A stretch of DNA of 64,000 bases from NCBI GenBank assembly GCA_003054665.1, contig QAYY01000011.1, forward strand, positions 656,654 to 720,653, read 5' to 3'. The translations under genes and the position numbers were made by a program. Within the stretch, counting starts at the first letter, position 1; the number at the start of each line of letters is the position of its first letter. This document shows, piece by piece, positions 7,939 to 16,890 of the stretch. The notes below the pieces were generated by a model, which was not told where the DNA came from, ran no database searches, and worked only from the letters and a program-made list of their open reading frames with translations. The DNA is from Opitutaceae bacterium EW11. GTDB taxonomy: Bacteria; Verrucomicrobiota; Verrucomicrobiia; Opitutales; Opitutaceae.

Positions 7939-9186
7939 TCACTTTCTCCGCCACGTGGCGATGAACATGCCGTTCGCGTTTACGTCGTGGGGCCAGATGG
8001 TCAGCTGCGTGTCGGCGTAGGCATCTGTTTCGCCGACGGCGCAGGCGGGGCTTGCCAGCTCCGTCTCGGACTTGCCCGTATCTGGAAACACCGCGGTCGG
8101 CTCGAACTCGGGATGTGCGGCGGTGAAAGCTTGAGCGACTTCGGCCGTTTCGCTTCGGGTCAGGGTGCACACGGAGTACACGAGCCTGCCTCCTGGTTTG
8201 ATCGAACCGCAAACGGCTTCGAGCATGCGCCGCTGCACGTCGGCGAGCTCACGAACGTCTTCCGGTGAACTCGTCCATCGAGCGTGTGGGTTGCGCTGCC
8301 ACGTTCCGAGCCCACTGCACGGAGCATCCAGGAGTATGCCATCGAACTTCGTCTTGGTGGGCAGCTTGGTGGAACCGTCCCAGGTCGTGGCGCGGTAGTT
8401 GTAAATCTTCGCTCGGGCCGTGCGGCGCTTGAGCGACTGCAGGCGGCGCTCCGAACGATCGCTGGCCCAAATCAGTCCTTTGTTGGACATCAGATCCGCG
8501 AGATGAAGAAGCTTCCCTCCTTCGCCGGCACACGCATCCCACCACGTTTGCCCGGGCTGCGGCGCGCATGCATGGCCGACGAGTTGGGACGCAAGATCCT
8601 GGATTTCGAATTCACCGCTGTGGAATTGCGGCGTGAGGAAGAGATCCTGACTTCCCTTGTACCGGAGAGCGGTGAGAGCGGCCGCCGGCGTCGCCTCCGC
8701 GGTTTTGCTCTCGGCGCGCGCGGCTGCCCGGAAGCCGTACTTGGAAGAAATTTCCGGCGGGGGAACCTCGCAGTTTCCCAGCGCGGCGGCGAGCGCAGCG
8801 GTTTTCCCGGGGCGGGCGCGTATCCAGAGCGGTGGTTCTTCCTGGAGCTGACGAAGAGTTTTGGCTGGCCAGTCCACTTCATCGCGCGACCACTGCGGAA
8901 TGGCTCGCGCGGCCAAGGCCTCGGCTTTGACGCTCGCCGGGTTCTTCAGAAACCGTTCGTTCAGCGCGAGAGCCTCGTCCACCTGTTTCTGGGCGGATGT
9001 TTTGTGATCGAGCCACTGCAGCCAGCGAAAGTAGATGAAAACGGCGTGACTGATGGCGCGCTTTTCCCGAGGCCCCAGTCGCGCGGAGGTACCCAGATAG
9101 CGTCGCAACGCCAGATCCGCGGGCAGTTCCCCGGTGATCGAATTGAGCACGCGCGCGGCGTGGTTGAGAATGGACGAGTCGGCCAT
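7939..9186 (-). CDS. RsmB-like (NOL1/NOP2/Sun family) rRNA cytosine-C5 methyltransferase
   Basis: A 415-residue m5C RNA methyltransferase. The C-terminal catalytic domain shows motif I DACAGEGGK at 217-225, motif IV DAPCSGLGTW at 287-296 and motif VI YSVCTLTRSE at 337-346; both catalytic cysteines (290 and 340) are present. The N-terminal ~150 residues resemble the NusB-like RNA-binding domain of RsmB in a reduced form. A second, more canonical RsmB lies at 42742-44070, so this copy probably has another target base or RNA. The ATG at 9186 gives MADSSILNHAARVLNSI, a typical start for this group; longer readings upstream have no similarity. Confidence 0.88.
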   Translation of the reverse strand: MADSSILNHAARVLNSITGELPADLALRRYLGTSARLGPREKRAISHAVFIYFRWLQWLDHKTSAQKQVDEALALNERFLKNPASVKAEALAARAIPQWSRDEVDWPAKTLRQLQEEPPLWIRARPGKTAALAAALGNCEVPPPEISSKYGFRAAARAESKTAEATPAAALTALRYKGSQDLFLTPQFHSGEFEIQDLASQLVGHACAPQPGQTWWDACAGEGGKLLHLADLMSNKGLIWASDRSERRLQSLKRRTARAKIYNYRATTWDGSTKLPTKTKFDGILLDAPCSGLGTWQRNPHARWTSSPEDVRELADVQRRMLEAVCGSIKPGGRLVYSVCTLTRSETAEVAQAFTAAHPEFEPTAVFPDTGKSETELASPACAVGETDAYADTQLTIWPHDVNANGMFIATWRRK

Positions 9187-9449
9187 GGGGTACTGTCGGG
9201 GATGGTGCCGGGCGAGGCAAGCGTGGCGGCGGCCGCGAGCGCGGCGCTCGCGGGGAACTTGGACGTTTGAATTTGGAAGTTGGCCTGCATCGCACGCAGA
9301 GCAGTCGGCTCGCTTCTGCACCGCAGTGCCCAGGCGCCCTCGACGGCGCGCCCCGGACCGGCGCGAACGCCGGCCCCACCGGCGATCCAGGGCTCCGACC
9401 GTTTGACGTCTGATTTCTAGCGTCCGATCTCCGGCCTCTGCGTTCCGTC

Positions 9450-12400
9450 TCAGCCTGCCTTCTTCACCCAGCGGCGCGTTTCCTTCAGCTCGAGGCGTTT
9501 GGTTTCCAACTCCACGCCGGCGACGGCGGGGTGGGAGCGCAGCTCCTGGAAGCGGGCCGCATTCAGCTTCCAGCCGAGCGCGCTGCTTGCCTCGGATACC
9601 GCGGTGATCCGCTTCTCGAATACAAAGCCGATGTTGATCTTGGTATCGCCCACCTGCTTGTTGAGCGTTTCGCGAAGGCGCTCGAGGAACTCGCTCAGCT
9701 TGGGGTGGCGGTGGTGGAGTAGCCAGGTGACGCGCTTGACCGATCCCGAGACGAAGTTGTCGAGCGGATAGCACTCTTTGACGTTGATGCGCGCGCCGTC
9801 CTCGCTGACGAGCACGTTGCCCTGCACCAGAACCAGCGCGTTTTCCGCCAGGTTGTTTCCGTAGGCGGCATAGGCGTCCGCGAACATGTTCAGCTGGATC
9901 GAAGCCCTGCGGGTGGCCAGCGTGAAAGCCGCCCAGGGGCGGTTGTCCTTTTTCGAAAGTTTCTTCGCTATATTGCCTGCTATTCCGCAGAGGCGAAATT
10001 CGGTCCGGTCGTCCTGGGAGAGCAGCTCGTGAACCGGGAAGGTATCGATCGCCTCGGCGAGTCCGGTGTAGGCGTTCATCGGGTGGCCGGAGACATAGAA
10101 GCCGAGCAGCTCCTTCTCGAATTGGAGCTTTTCTGCCGAGGTGAAATCGTCGTCCGCCTCCGGTGCGGCGACGCCGCGCCCGGCCTTGCCGTTGCCGGAG
10201 GTTTTTGTCGGCGCAGGCTCGTCGAGCATGTCGAGCAGGCTGAACTGCCCGGCGGCGCGGTCTCGCGCCTGGGATGCCGCGCCGGCGAGCGCTGCGTCGA
10301 TGCCGTCGAAAAGCTTTTTGCGCGAGGCACCGCTGAAATCGAAGGCGCCTGTTTTCACCAAGTGTTCGAGCACGCGCTTGTTGATCGCGCGCCCGTCGAT
10401 TCGCTTAACGAGATCGTCGAAGTTTCCGTACGGCCCGTTCTTGTCGCGCTCCTCGATGATCTTGGCGGCGGCTTGTTCGCCGACACCCTTCACCGCCGCG
10501 AGACCGAAACGGATCATGCCCGCGCTTCCGGGCTCGGCGGTGGCTCCGTTTGTCGGACCATCAGTGCCGGCGGACGCCGCGGATTTCGCGAGCACGGGGG
10601 TGAACGCCTCTCGGGACTCGTTGATGTCCGGCCCGAGGACTTTCAGTCCCATCGCTTCGCATTCGGCGATGAAGTGCGAAACCTTTTCCGCGTTTCCCAG
10701 CTCGGCGGTCAGCACGGCCGCCATGAACTGCACCGGGTAGTTCGCCTTCAGATACGCAGTCTGATAGGCGACGACCGCGTACGCGGCGGAGTGCGACTTG
10801 TTGAAGCCGTATTGGGCGAACTTGTTGAGCAGGTCGAAGATCTCGTTCGCCTTCTTTTCGTCGATGTTGTGGTGCTTCTTGGCGCCGTCGACGAACTTCA
10901 CGCGCTCTTTCGCCATGGCCTCGGCGTCTTTCTTGCCCATTGCGCGGCGAAGCATGTCGGCGCCGCCGAGCGTGTAGCCGGCGATGACGCGGGCGCATTC
11001 CATCACCTGCTCCTGGTAGACGATGATGCCGTAGGTCTCCTTGAGCACCGGCTCGAGCAGCGGGTGCGGGTAGACGATCGCGTCCGGGTCCTTTTTGCCG
11101 CGGGCGTAGTCCGGGATGAACTGCATCGGGCCCGGCCGATAGAGGGCGGAAATGGCGTTGATGTCGTCGACGTTGGAGATGCCGACGAGCTTCGACGCGT
11201 TCTGCATGCCGCCGGACTCGAGCTGGAAGACGCCGACGGTCTTGCCGATGTTGAGCAGCTCGTAGGTCTTCGGGTCCTCGAGCGAAATCGTCTCGATGTC
11301 GAACTTGGGATCGACGGTGCGGCGCACGTTTTCCACCGCGTCGGAGATGACCGTGAGTGTTTTCAGCCCGAGGAAGTCCATCTTCAACAGGCCGAGCTTC
11401 GTCACCGCGCCCATATCGTACTGCACCGTGACATCGCCTTCCTGGAGCGTCAGCGGGACGAACTCGTCGAGCGGTTTGTCCGTGATGATGATGCCGGCCG
11501 CGTGTTTGCCGGTGTTGCGCACCATGCCTTCGAGAACGAGGGCCTGGTTGACGATCTTCTTCGCGACGGGATTCCGCTCCACCTCGGTGCGCAGCTCGGC
11601 GGACTTCGCGATGGCGTCTTCGAGCGAGATGTTGAGTTCGTCCGGAACCATTTTCGCCAGACGGTCCGCCTCCGCGAAGGGCAGGTTGTGCACCCGTGAG
11701 ACGTCGCGAATCACCATCTTCGCCCCGAGCGTGCCGTACGTGATGATGTTGGCCACGCAGTCGCGCCCGTACTTCTCGCGGACGTAGTTGATGACCTCTT
11801 CACGGCGCCGCATGCAGAAATCGATGTCGAAGTCGGGCGGCGACACGCGCTCGGGATTGAGGAAACGCTCGAAAAGGAGGCCGAACCGAATCGGATCGAT
11901 GTTTGTGATCCCGAGCAGGTACGCGACCATGCAACCGGCGCCCGAGCCGCGCCCCGGGCCGACCGGCACGCCGTGGGATTTGGCCCAATGGATGAAGTCC
12001 CAGACGACGAGGAAGTAGTCGACGAAGCCAGTGACGTTGATGATCGCGAGCTCGTAGCCCATTCGCACCACCAGCATCTCGTCGCGGCTCAGACCCGAGT
12101 AGTCCGGCGCCTTCGGCTTTTCTCCCGCGGGGACGTTGAGCTTCTGTAACCGCTCCTGCACTACCGTGTGGGTGGCGATGTCGGCGTGATCGACGTCGTA
12201 GCGTCGCTTGATTCCCTCGACGCATAGCTGAAGGAGGTACTGGGCCGGGTTGAGCTTGATCTCCGCCGGCATCGGGTACCGGGGGTAACGTTCGCTGCCC
12301 TTGGGGAAGGGGATGGCCAGATCGCACATCTCCGCGACGAGCTGCGTATTGGTCAGCGAATCCGGAAGTTCGTGGAAAAGCGCCGCCATCTCGTCGCGCG

Positions 12401-13157
12401 ACTTGAGATAGAACTGCGTCGTGCTGAAACGCATCCGGTTCTCCTCCTCGATCTTCGCGCCGGTCTGGATGCAGAGCATCGCGTCGTGGGGCCCGGCGTC
12501 TTCGGCACGGACGTAGTGAACGTCGTTCGTGCAGATGACCTTGAGGTTGAATTCCTCCGCGAGCTTGAGCAGGCCGGGGATGATCTTCAGCTGCTCGGGA
12601 ATGCCGTGATCCTGGATTTCGACGAAAAAGTTCTCCCGGCCGAAGATCTCGACGAACCGCGCGGTTGCCTTGCGCGCGTCTTCCCAGCGGTCGTGCAAAA
12701 GATGCTGCGGCACGATTGCGGCGAGGCAGCCGGTGAAGCCGATGAGACCACCCGAGTATTTGGCCAAAGTCTCCCAATCGGCGCGCGGTTTGTAGTAAAA
12801 ACCGACGAGATGGGCATCGGAGACGAGCTTGAGCAGGTTCTGGTAGCCGGTGAGGTTTTTGGCCAGCAGCCCCATGTGGTAGTAGCTCTTTCCGTCTTCC
12901 GCCCGGCCGTTTTTCTCGAGACGGGAGTTCTCCACCAAATAGATCTCACAACCGATCAGCGGCTTGATCTGCTTTGACTTGGCGGCGTTGTAGAACTCTA
13001 TGGCCCCGTACAGGTTGCCGTGGTCCGTGAGGGCCAGCGCTTTCATTCCCAAGCTGGCGGCGCGATCCATCAATCGGTCGATGCGGCAGGCGCCGTCGAG
13101 CAGACTGTAATCGGTGTGGACGTGGAGGTGGACGAAGTTCTTGTCAGCAGACGACAC
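9450..13157 (-). CDS. dnaE: DNA polymerase III subunit alpha
   Basis: The replicative polymerase, 1235 residues. The PHP domain opens the protein (HLHVHTDYSLLDG at about 10-22, TDHGNLYG at 44-51). The palm holds the catalytic Asp motif PDFDIDF at 441-447, preceded by GPGRGSGAG. Finger motifs GKHAAGIII and GVFQLESGGM are present, then the HhH region GVGEQAAAKIIEERDKNG and a C-terminal OB fold (about 1010-1100). It is DnaE1-type, lacking a proofreading exonuclease insert. A Gly/Ala/Thr-rich insertion of roughly 20 residues sits near 858-880. The start is GTG at 13157 with AGGA about nine bases upstream, one of the few clear Shine-Dalgarno-like sites in the window. Divergent from rpsU. Confidence 0.97.
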   Translation of the reverse strand: MSSADKNFVHLHVHTDYSLLDGACRIDRLMDRAASLGMKALALTDHGNLYGAIEFYNAAKSKQIKPLIGCEIYLVENSRLEKNGRAEDGKSYYHMGLLAKNLTGYQNLLKLVSDAHLVGFYYKPRADWETLAKYSGGLIGFTGCLAAIVPQHLLHDRWEDARKATARFVEIFGRENFFVEIQDHGIPEQLKIIPGLLKLAEEFNLKVICTNDVHYVRAEDAGPHDAMLCIQTGAKIEEENRMRFSTTQFYLKSRDEMAALFHELPDSLTNTQLVAEMCDLAIPFPKGSERYPRYPMPAEIKLNPAQYLLQLCVEGIKRRYDVDHADIATHTVVQERLQKLNVPAGEKPKAPDYSGLSRDEMLVVRMGYELAIINVTGFVDYFLVVWDFIHWAKSHGVPVGPGRGSGAGCMVAYLLGITNIDPIRFGLLFERFLNPERVSPPDFDIDFCMRRREEVINYVREKYGRDCVANIITYGTLGAKMVIRDVSRVHNLPFAEADRLAKMVPDELNISLEDAIAKSAELRTEVERNPVAKKIVNQALVLEGMVRNTGKHAAGIIITDKPLDEFVPLTLQEGDVTVQYDMGAVTKLGLLKMDFLGLKTLTVISDAVENVRRTVDPKFDIETISLEDPKTYELLNIGKTVGVFQLESGGMQNASKLVGISNVDDINAISALYRPGPMQFIPDYARGKKDPDAIVYPHPLLEPVLKETYGIIVYQEQVMECARVIAGYTLGGADMLRRAMGKKDAEAMAKERVKFVDGAKKHHNIDEKKANEIFDLLNKFAQYGFNKSHSAAYAVVAYQTAYLKANYPVQFMAAVLTAELGNAEKVSHFIAECEAMGLKVLGPDINESREAFTPVLAKSAASAGTDGPTNGATAEPGSAGMIRFGLAAVKGVGEQAAAKIIEERDKNGPYGNFDDLVKRIDGRAINKRVLEHLVKTGAFDFSGASRKKLFDGIDAALAGAASQARDRAAGQFSLLDMLDEPAPTKTSGNGKAGRGVAAPEADDDFTSAEKLQFEKELLGFYVSGHPMNAYTGLAEAIDTFPVHELLSQDDRTEFRLCGIAGNIAKKLSKKDNRPWAAFTLATRRASIQLNMFADAYAAYGNNLAENALVLVQGNVLVSEDGARINVKECYPLDNFVSGSVKRVTWLLHHRHPKLSEFLERLRETLNKQVGDTKINIGFVFEKRITAVSEASSALGWKLNAARFQELRSHPAVAGVELETKRLELKETRRWVKKAG

Positions 13158-13208
13158 GGTGAATTCCTATACGGTCAAAAGGCGTTTTCTCAAAGGGGCA
13201 AAATACCG

Positions 13209-13239
13209 TTGACGATGCGATTTCAATTTTGCCTAGTAA
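13209..13239 (+). promoter_or_regulatory. Candidate sigma70-type promoter of rpsU
   Basis: TTGACG at 13209-13214 matches the -35 consensus in five of six bases. The best -10 candidates are CCTAGT or TAGTAA at 13232-13239, giving spacers of 17-19 bases; these are weak. Sequence between is AT-rich, unlike its surroundings. Confidence 0.35.
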
Positions 13240-13272
13240 CTCCTTTTTCCGCGTACAAATCCGATCTGCCAC

Positions 13273-13470
13273 ATGTCCATCGAAATCAAGATCCGCAAAA
13301 ACGAGCCGGTTGATCGTGCGCTGCGCCGCATGAAGAAGAAGCTCGATCGCGAGAACATCATCAAGGGTGTTCGCGCGAAGCGCTACTACGAGAAACCGTG
13401 CGAAAAGCGCCGCCGCAAGGAGAAGGTCGCTGCCTTCACGCAGATGCTGCGCCGGCGTTACGAGAGCTAA
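13273..13470 (+). CDS. rpsU: 30S ribosomal protein bS21
   Basis: A 65-residue basic protein of the small subunit platform that helps translation initiation. The family signature EPVDRALRRMKKKLDRENI at 11-29 and the very basic C terminus (EKRRRKEKVAAF...RRRYES) leave little doubt. The gene stands alone between dnaE (divergent) and a strong terminator. There is no Shine-Dalgarno-like stretch before the ATG (upstream bases are ATCCGATCTGCCAC), which is notable because bS21 acts near the anti-Shine-Dalgarno end of 16S rRNA. Confidence 0.96.
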   Translation: MSIEIKIRKNEPVDRALRRMKKKLDRENIIKGVRAKRYYEKPCEKRRRKEKVAAFTQMLRRRYES

Positions 13471-13496
13471 GCTCCGTACGCGTACTGTTCGCAACA

Positions 13497-13540
13497 CGAC
13501 CGCACTCGGCCTCGAGCCGGAGCGCGGTCGTTTTGTTTTT
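13497..13540 (+). terminator. Rho-independent terminator of rpsU
   Basis: The outer stem CGACCGC (13497-13503) pairs with GCGGTCG (13524-13530), an inner stem CTCGGC/GCCGGAG strengthens it, and TTTTGTTTTT follows at 13531-13540. Confidence 0.9.
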
Positions 13541-13704
13541 AGGCTTTTCGCGTCCGTCAGCGGGAGCTTTGCTGCCCGGTGAATCTGTGACCGCGCCGGT
13601 CTTGCGAAACGGGAAGTTCTTCTCCCCGTGTGACGTTCAACTCAGACCGAAGCGGTTCGCCCCCGTCCAGCTTGGGCGGGGCCCCACGCCGCACGACCTT
13701 CTTG

Positions 13705-14676
13705 ATGCCCGAACGACCGATACTCTCGCTTTCCACCTGTTGGTGCTCACCGCGTCATACCGAAGGATATGCGATGGTGAAGGAGATGGCGGCGTTGGGT
13801 TTCTCGCACATCGAGCTCAGTCACGGAGTCCGTATCACGCTGGTTCCGGGGATCCTCAAGGCGCTGGAGGAGGGGATCGTCAAGATCAGTTCGACCCACA
13901 ACTTTTGCCCATTGCCCACGGGCGTGACGCAGGCGGCCCCTAATCTTTTCGAACCGTCGGCCGCCGATCCTCGGGAGCACGACCAGTGGGTTCGGCAGAC
14001 GAAACGGTCGCTCGACTTCGCCGCTCAAGTGAAAGCGCGCGTGCTGGTGCTGCACTTGGGCAGTGTTCGCTTCTTTTGGTCCAACCCGGCGAACAAGCTC
14101 CACGCCTACGTGGATGGCCACCCGGGGATCTCGCTTGGCGACGACAAAAAATACTGCGCGCTGCGGGACAAGGCCCTGGTAAAAATCCTCCGGCGCATGC
14201 CAGCGTACTGGGAGCGCGTGAAAGGCAGCCTCGAGGAGATTCGCGCCTATGCAGTGGAAAAGGGCGTGGCGCTCGGGCTCGAGAACCGCGAGAAGCTGGA
14301 GGAGCTTCCGATCGACGCCGACTTTCCCGAATTGCTGAACGGATTGGGCGTGCCGAATACCGCGGGCTATTGGCACGACACCGGCCATGCGAATCTCAAA
14401 GAGGGCATGGCGATCATCAACCACCGCGAACAACTCACGGCTAACGCGGACAAACTGCTCGGTTTTCACCTGCACGACGTCAGCCACGACGGGCAGGACC
14501 ATCAGCCGATCGGCTCCGGGCGGATCGATTTCAAGATGGTTAGTTCTTTCTGGAAACCGCACCACCTTCTCGTCCTGGAACTCAGCCCCCGCCTCAACGT
14601 GGCGGATGTCCGCACGTCGAAACAGCGCATCGATAGTCTGCTGACGGAGCGCTTCGGCCCCCTTCCCACCAAATGA
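13705..14676 (+). CDS. Sugar phosphate isomerase/epimerase family protein (xylose isomerase-like TIM barrel)
   Basis: A 323-residue protein of the AP-endonuclease-2/xylose-isomerase TIM-barrel superfamily. The start PILSLSTCW...GYAMVKEMAALGFSHIELS is the first beta-alpha unit; later strands carry metal-site patterns STHNFCPL, HLGSVRFFW, LGLENR, GYWHDTGHANLK and FHLHDVSHDG, whose His, Glu and Asp residues usually bind a divalent cation. The substrate is unknown. The ATG at 13705 was preferred over an upstream GTG at 13630 because the barrel begins right after it. Its stop overlaps the start of the TlpA gene (ATGA at 14673-14676), so the two are translationally coupled, an unexplained pairing. 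Confidence 0.8.
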   Translation: MPERPILSLSTCWCSPRHTEGYAMVKEMAALGFSHIELSHGVRITLVPGILKALEEGIVKISSTHNFCPLPTGVTQAAPNLFEPSAADPREHDQWVRQTKRSLDFAAQVKARVLVLHLGSVRFFWSNPANKLHAYVDGHPGISLGDDKKYCALRDKALVKILRRMPAYWERVKGSLEEIRAYAVEKGVALGLENREKLEELPIDADFPELLNGLGVPNTAGYWHDTGHANLKEGMAIINHREQLTANADKLLGFHLHDVSHDGQDHQPIGSGRIDFKMVSSFWKPHHLLVLELSPRLNVADVRTSKQRIDSLLTERFGPLPTK

Positions 14677-15563
14677 AAATCAAGCACTGGGCAATAGTCC
14701 TGTCTTCGGTGAGCGCATTCGCGTTCGCCCGCAGCTTCGCGGCCGACCCGGCCCCCGCTGCGCCCACCTCCACACCCGCACCGGCCGCAGCTCCCGCAGC
14801 TGCGCCTGAGCCTTCTCCCGTTCAGAAGGAGCTGATTGCGCTGGTGACGAAGATCAAGGGCCGTATCCAGGCAGGAGCGAACACCGAGGCGGCCTTGGGC
14901 GAAGACTTGAAGGGCTTCGACGCGATCCTCGCTGCGCACAAATCGGAGAAGACCGACGAGGTCGCTCAGGTGCTGCTCATGAAGGCGCTCCTCTACGTGC
15001 AGGTGTTCCAGGACTTCGACAAAGGCACGGAGCTGCTCAAACAGCTGAAGGCGGATTTCCCGAACACCACACCTGGGGCGCGCGTCGACGACATGCTCCG
15101 CATGCTCGACAAACAGAAACAGTCGCTGGCGATGAAGGCGGCCATGAAACCCGGGGTGGAGTTTCCCGATTTCTCCGAAAAGTCGCTCACCGGCGAGCCG
15201 CTTTCGCTCAAGCAGTTCAAGGGCAAGGTGGTGCTCGTCGATTTCTGGGCAACCTGGTGCGGACCCTGTGTCGCCGAGCTCCCGAACGTCCTCGCTGCGT
15301 ATCAAAAGTACCACAACAAGGGCTTCGAGATCGTCGGCGTGAGCCTCGACCAGAACAAGGATACCCTCGAGAAATTCCTCAAGGAAAAGGGCATGACCTG
15401 GGGACAGTATTTCGACGGCAAGGGCTGGGAGAACGTCCTCGCTCGGAAGTACGGCATTTCGAGCATTCCCGCTACGTTTCTCATCGGCACCGACGGCAAG
15501 ATTGTGGCGAAGGATCTGCGCGGCGAAGCGCTCGAAGCCGAGCTGGCCAAGCTGCTGAAGTAG
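14673..15563 (+). CDS. TlpA-family thiol:disulfide oxidoreductase with N-terminal extension
   Basis: An exported thioredoxin-fold protein of 296 residues. Residues 1-23 are a signal peptide, 24-50 a Pro/Ala-rich linker, 50-155 an alpha-helical region that looks like tetratricopeptide-type helices (AQVLLMKALLYVQVFQDFDKG), and 158-296 the thioredoxin domain with active site WCGPC at 195-199, preceded by KVVLVDFWAT, and the cis-Pro in SSIPATFLIG. In the periplasm such proteins reduce specific disulfides, often for cytochrome c maturation. It overlaps the upstream isomerase gene by 4 bases. Target is not evident; no cytochrome genes are nearby. Confidence 0.9.
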   Translation: MKIKHWAIVLSSVSAFAFARSFAADPAPAAPTSTPAPAAAPAAAPEPSPVQKELIALVTKIKGRIQAGANTEAALGEDLKGFDAILAAHKSEKTDEVAQVLLMKALLYVQVFQDFDKGTELLKQLKADFPNTTPGARVDDMLRMLDKQKQSLAMKAAMKPGVEFPDFSEKSLTGEPLSLKQFKGKVVLVDFWATWCGPCVAELPNVLAAYQKYHNKGFEIVGVSLDQNKDTLEKFLKEKGMTWGQYFDGKGWENVLARKYGISSIPATFLIGTDGKIVAKDLRGEALEAELAKLLK

Positions 15564-15596
15564 ACCTGCGCACGGGAATCGTCCCGGCGTTTTCCT

Positions 15597-15623
15597 GGAG
15601 CGCGGCCGCCAGAGCCGCGCTCC
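15597..15623. repeat. GC-rich hairpin sharing a half-site with the repeat at 7402-7460
   Basis: GGAGCGCGGC (15597-15606) pairs perfectly with GCCGCGCTCC (15614-15623) over a 7-base loop. It lies between the convergent tlpA-like and mutY genes and is followed on the plus strand by TTCCGTTTTC, so it may also end transcription. Confidence 0.75.
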
Positions 15624-15686
15624 TTCCGTTTTCGGAGTTGAGGGAGCCGCTTCGCGCACGGCTCATGCGGCGCCAGCCGCCTCCGG

Positions 15687-16745
15687 TTATTCGCGGGGCG
15701 CCAGCATCTCGCCGATCCAGCGTTTGTGCGGCCCCGAGAGCGTGATCGACGCCAGTTCGTCCAACGGAACCCAATGCAGGCCGTCTTTCTCCTGCTTTAG
15801 GTCCGTATTCAGATCCTGTGCACGAATTGCGTGGATGCTTTCGGTTATCTGATAGCGCGTGATTCCGCGGCGCTTTTCCGCGATCAGCGGAGAGAGGGAA
15901 ACGGTGCTGTCGGTCAGTCCCACGTCCGAAGCGCGCGGCAGTTCGTGAAGATCGGCCAATCGGCGGGCCGAGGACTGCGCTCGATGAAGGAGCAGTTTCT
16001 TGTCTCGGACACACCACACGCGCACCACTGAAACACGCTCCATCTTCTTGGCGGCGAGTTTCGGGAGCGCCTCGGGTTGACCGGTGCGTGCCCCCGCGCA
16101 AAACGCAAAAACGGGACAGACCGTGCAGAGCGGATTGGCCTTCGTGCAAACCGTCGCACCGAGCTCCATCATCGCTTGGTTGTGATCCCCTGGCTCCAGG
16201 GAAGGAACGAGTACCTGCGCGAGCGCCGTGAAGGCCTTCGCCGCGCTCGCCGAATCTCGGAAGCCGGTGTCGTCCGCTGTCAGCCGGGCGAGAATCCTCA
16301 CGACGTTGCCGTCCACGCAGGCGACGGGAGCTCCGAACGCTATGCTCGTGATCGCCGCAGCCGTGTACGGGCCCACTCCCGGCAACTCGCGCCAAGCCTC
16401 TGGAGTCCGAGGAGCGGAGGGCAACGCGGCGATCGCCTTTGCGAGCCGGTGAAGATTGCGAGCGCGAGAGTAGTATCCAAGGCCCTCCCACAGCTTCAGA
16501 ACCTGCGACTCCGGAGCGGCAGCGAGCGCGGCGAAGTCGGGCAGCGCGCGAAGCCATCGATCGAAGTAGGGCAGGACGGTTTTCACCTGCGTCTGCTGCA
16601 GCATCAGCTCGCTCACGACCGTCTTGTACAGCGAGGGCGAGGTGCGCCAGGGCAGCGGACGCTGGTGAACGTGAAACCAGTCGAGCAGCGCCTTCTGGAA
16701 GTCGGATTTGCGGGAAACGAGCGCGTCGGCGGCGGTCTTCGGCAC
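15687..16745 (-). CDS. mutY: A/G-specific adenine DNA glycosylase MutY
   Basis: MutY removes adenine mispaired with 8-oxoguanine. Counted from the proposed GTG start the protein has 352 residues: catalytic Glu 46 in SELMLQQTQV, the helix-hairpin-helix LPGVGPYTAAAI at 121-132, catalytic Asp 145 in CVDGNVVR, and the [4Fe-4S] cluster cysteines 200, 207, 210 and 216 (C-x6-C-x2-C-x5-C). A NUDIX-like 8-oxoG-reading domain follows from about 232. The frame stays open to 16940, past the start of the divergent rnhC gene, but the extra ~65 residues look like coding shadow, so the GTG at 16745 is preferred; the true start is uncertain. Confidence 0.93.
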   Translation of the reverse strand: MPKTAADALVSRKSDFQKALLDWFHVHQRPLPWRTSPSLYKTVVSELMLQQTQVKTVLPYFDRWLRALPDFAALAAAPESQVLKLWEGLGYYSRARNLHRLAKAIAALPSAPRTPEAWRELPGVGPYTAAAITSIAFGAPVACVDGNVVRILARLTADDTGFRDSASAAKAFTALAQVLVPSLEPGDHNQAMMELGATVCTKANPLCTVCPVFAFCAGARTGQPEALPKLAAKKMERVSVVRVWCVRDKKLLLHRAQSSARRLADLHELPRASDVGLTDSTVSLSPLIAEKRRGITRYQITESIHAIRAQDLNTDLKQEKDGLHWVPLDELASITLSGPHKRWIGEMLAPRE

Positions 16746-16890
16746 GCCGCTATTGGCCGTGAAGAGCCCATCGGCGCGCAAGACGAAATCAGCGAGCAGC
16801 GGCGGTTCCGAGCCATCTTGTTCGATGCCGTCAGCCGAGCTTCGACTTTCGCTTTGCGATTTCCGCGGGTTTTTGCGGCCATTCGAGACG

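Noticed and set aside
9356-9371. CCGGCG-CGAA-CGCCGG hairpin between dnaE and the RsmB-like gene as a dnaE terminator.
   Set aside because: A stable six-pair hairpin, but no U-run follows on either strand and six GC pairs are frequent by chance here.
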